A stretch of 64,000 nucleotides of DNA from Palsa-504 sp963767565 (lineage in GTDB: Bacteria; Actinomycetota; Actinomycetes; Streptosporangiales; Streptosporangiaceae): positions 62,001-126,000 of the forward strand of contig CAVYEG010000003.1 in the NCBI GenBank assembly GCA_963767565.1, read 5' to 3'. The notes under the pieces are model-generated. The model made no database searches. It saw only the letters and a list, made by a program, of their open reading frames with translations, and had not been told where the DNA came from. Positions 63,550-64,000 of the stretch are shown here, piece after piece (position 1 is the stretch's first letter; the number at the start of each line of letters is the position of its first letter). The position numbers were made by a program, and so were the translations under genes.

Positions 63550-64000
63550 GGACCACCTGCGCAGGGTCGATGTCGTCGCGCAGGCCCTTGTAGACCGGGG
63601 CGCGCATCCGGCCGGCCTTGGTCCACCGGTCGAAGGCGACCTGGATCACCAGCCGGGGTTCCACCCACACGGCGGGGCGGGCGTGCTCGGGCGGCACCGG
63701 GCCGTCGAACGGCGAGCCCGGCCCGCCGCAGCGGCCGCAGCTTGTCGCCCAGCAGCCGCAGCGTCTCGTCGTTGAACCCGGTCCCGACGTGACCGGCGTA
63801 GATCAGGCCGGAGGCGTCGTGCACGCCGATGAGCAGCGACCCGACCTGGCCGGTGCGGTTGCCCTGGCCCGGTTTGTACCCGGCCACGACGGCTTCCTGG
63901 GTACGGGTGTTCTTGATCTTCCGCCAGTGGTCGGTGCGGACCCCGGGCGCGTACCTGGAGTCGAGCCGCTTAGCTACCACGCCTTCCATGCCGCGGGAGC
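63539..64000 (-). pseudogene. ATP-dependent DNA ligase, C-terminal part, one-base frameshift, cut by window end
   Basis: EGVVAKRLDSRYAPGVRTDHWRKIK contains ligase motifs IV-V (EGVVAK, W-KIK). The OB domain follows (VAGYKPGQGNRTGQVGSLLIG, GHVGTGF). Near 63712-63730 the annotated frame goes off into Arg/Pro-rich sequence. The neighbouring frame instead gives SPFDGPVPPEH, VWVEPRLVIQVAFDRWTKAG and MRAPVYKGLRDDIDP, ending at 63539, exactly as ligases of this family end. A single-base slip therefore separates the halves. The adenylation Lys lies beyond the window. Confidence 0.82.

Overview
The window is high-GC DNA (about 70% or more by eye) from an actinobacterium. The evidence is frequent GTG starts, a dnaK-grpE-dnaJ-hspR-clpB operon with HspR (HAIR) operators, a BldG-type STAS protein, DUF397, DUF3151 and SPFH proteins, a MarP-type protease and LigD end-joining genes. 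Several neighbourhoods recall known Mycobacterium and Streptomyces gene orders: dcd / iron-sulfur reductase / dnaK / clpB / pyrE / dedA / fba / purA, then H+-PPase / anti-sigma / bldG / helicase, then hydrolase / marP / NUDIX / nth. I infer a chromosomal core segment of a non-mycobacterial actinomycete and do not name a genus.

Layout. 1-800: decayed end of an integrated element (SLOG-family remnant, 3' end of a tyrosine integrase) abutting tRNA-Gly(CCC). 882-2498: dcd, interrupted by a 347-residue class 3 intein with a LAGLIDADG endonuclease. 2.5-3.3 kb: small or decayed accessory ORFs. 3.3-5.5 kb: membrane Fe-S reductase. 5.7-12.9 kb: HspR-controlled chaperone operon. 12.9-18.1 kb: TPR and NYN proteins, pyrE, DedA, class II aldolase, DUF3151. 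18.2-25.6 kb: purine and wall genes (purA, purD, ltrA-like, purB, murA) and a HisC-type aminotransferase. 25.6-34.4 kb: lipoprotein, two convergent paralogous APC permeases each carrying a C-terminal OB fold, and a truncated KdpD/KdpE pair. 34.6-39.4 kb: Rieske membrane protein, SPFH protein, ABC ATPase, GAF kinase and LuxR regulator. 39.5-46.1 kb: SDR, QueA-like protein, a large cyclase/ATPase/TPR protein and serB. 46.1-52.4 kb: 83-bp tandem repeats, proton-pumping pyrophosphatase, anti-sigma/BldG pair, helicase. 53.3-57.9 kb: holin-like protein, alpha/beta hydrolase, DUF309, MarP, NUDIX, nth. 57.9-61.3 kb: a sigma factor fused to a zinc anti-sigma domain plus a membrane and wall tail, a phosphoribosyltransferase and a NUDIX protein. 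61.3-64 kb: AbiEi/DUF559-type protein, palindromes and repeats, and LigD polymerase and ligase pieces.

Most notable: the class 3 intein exactly inside the Dcd catalytic motif; the sigma/anti-sigma/membrane fusion; the paired permease-OB fusions beside KdpDE; and an alpha/beta hydrolase with Gly in place of its nucleophile. Several otherwise well conserved genes (grpE, an SDR, the cyclase/ATPase, the DNA ligase, a DUF397 gene) show single-base frameshifts in GC-rich runs. Residual assembly indels are a likelier explanation than mass decay, and they should be resolved before those genes are called pseudogenes.
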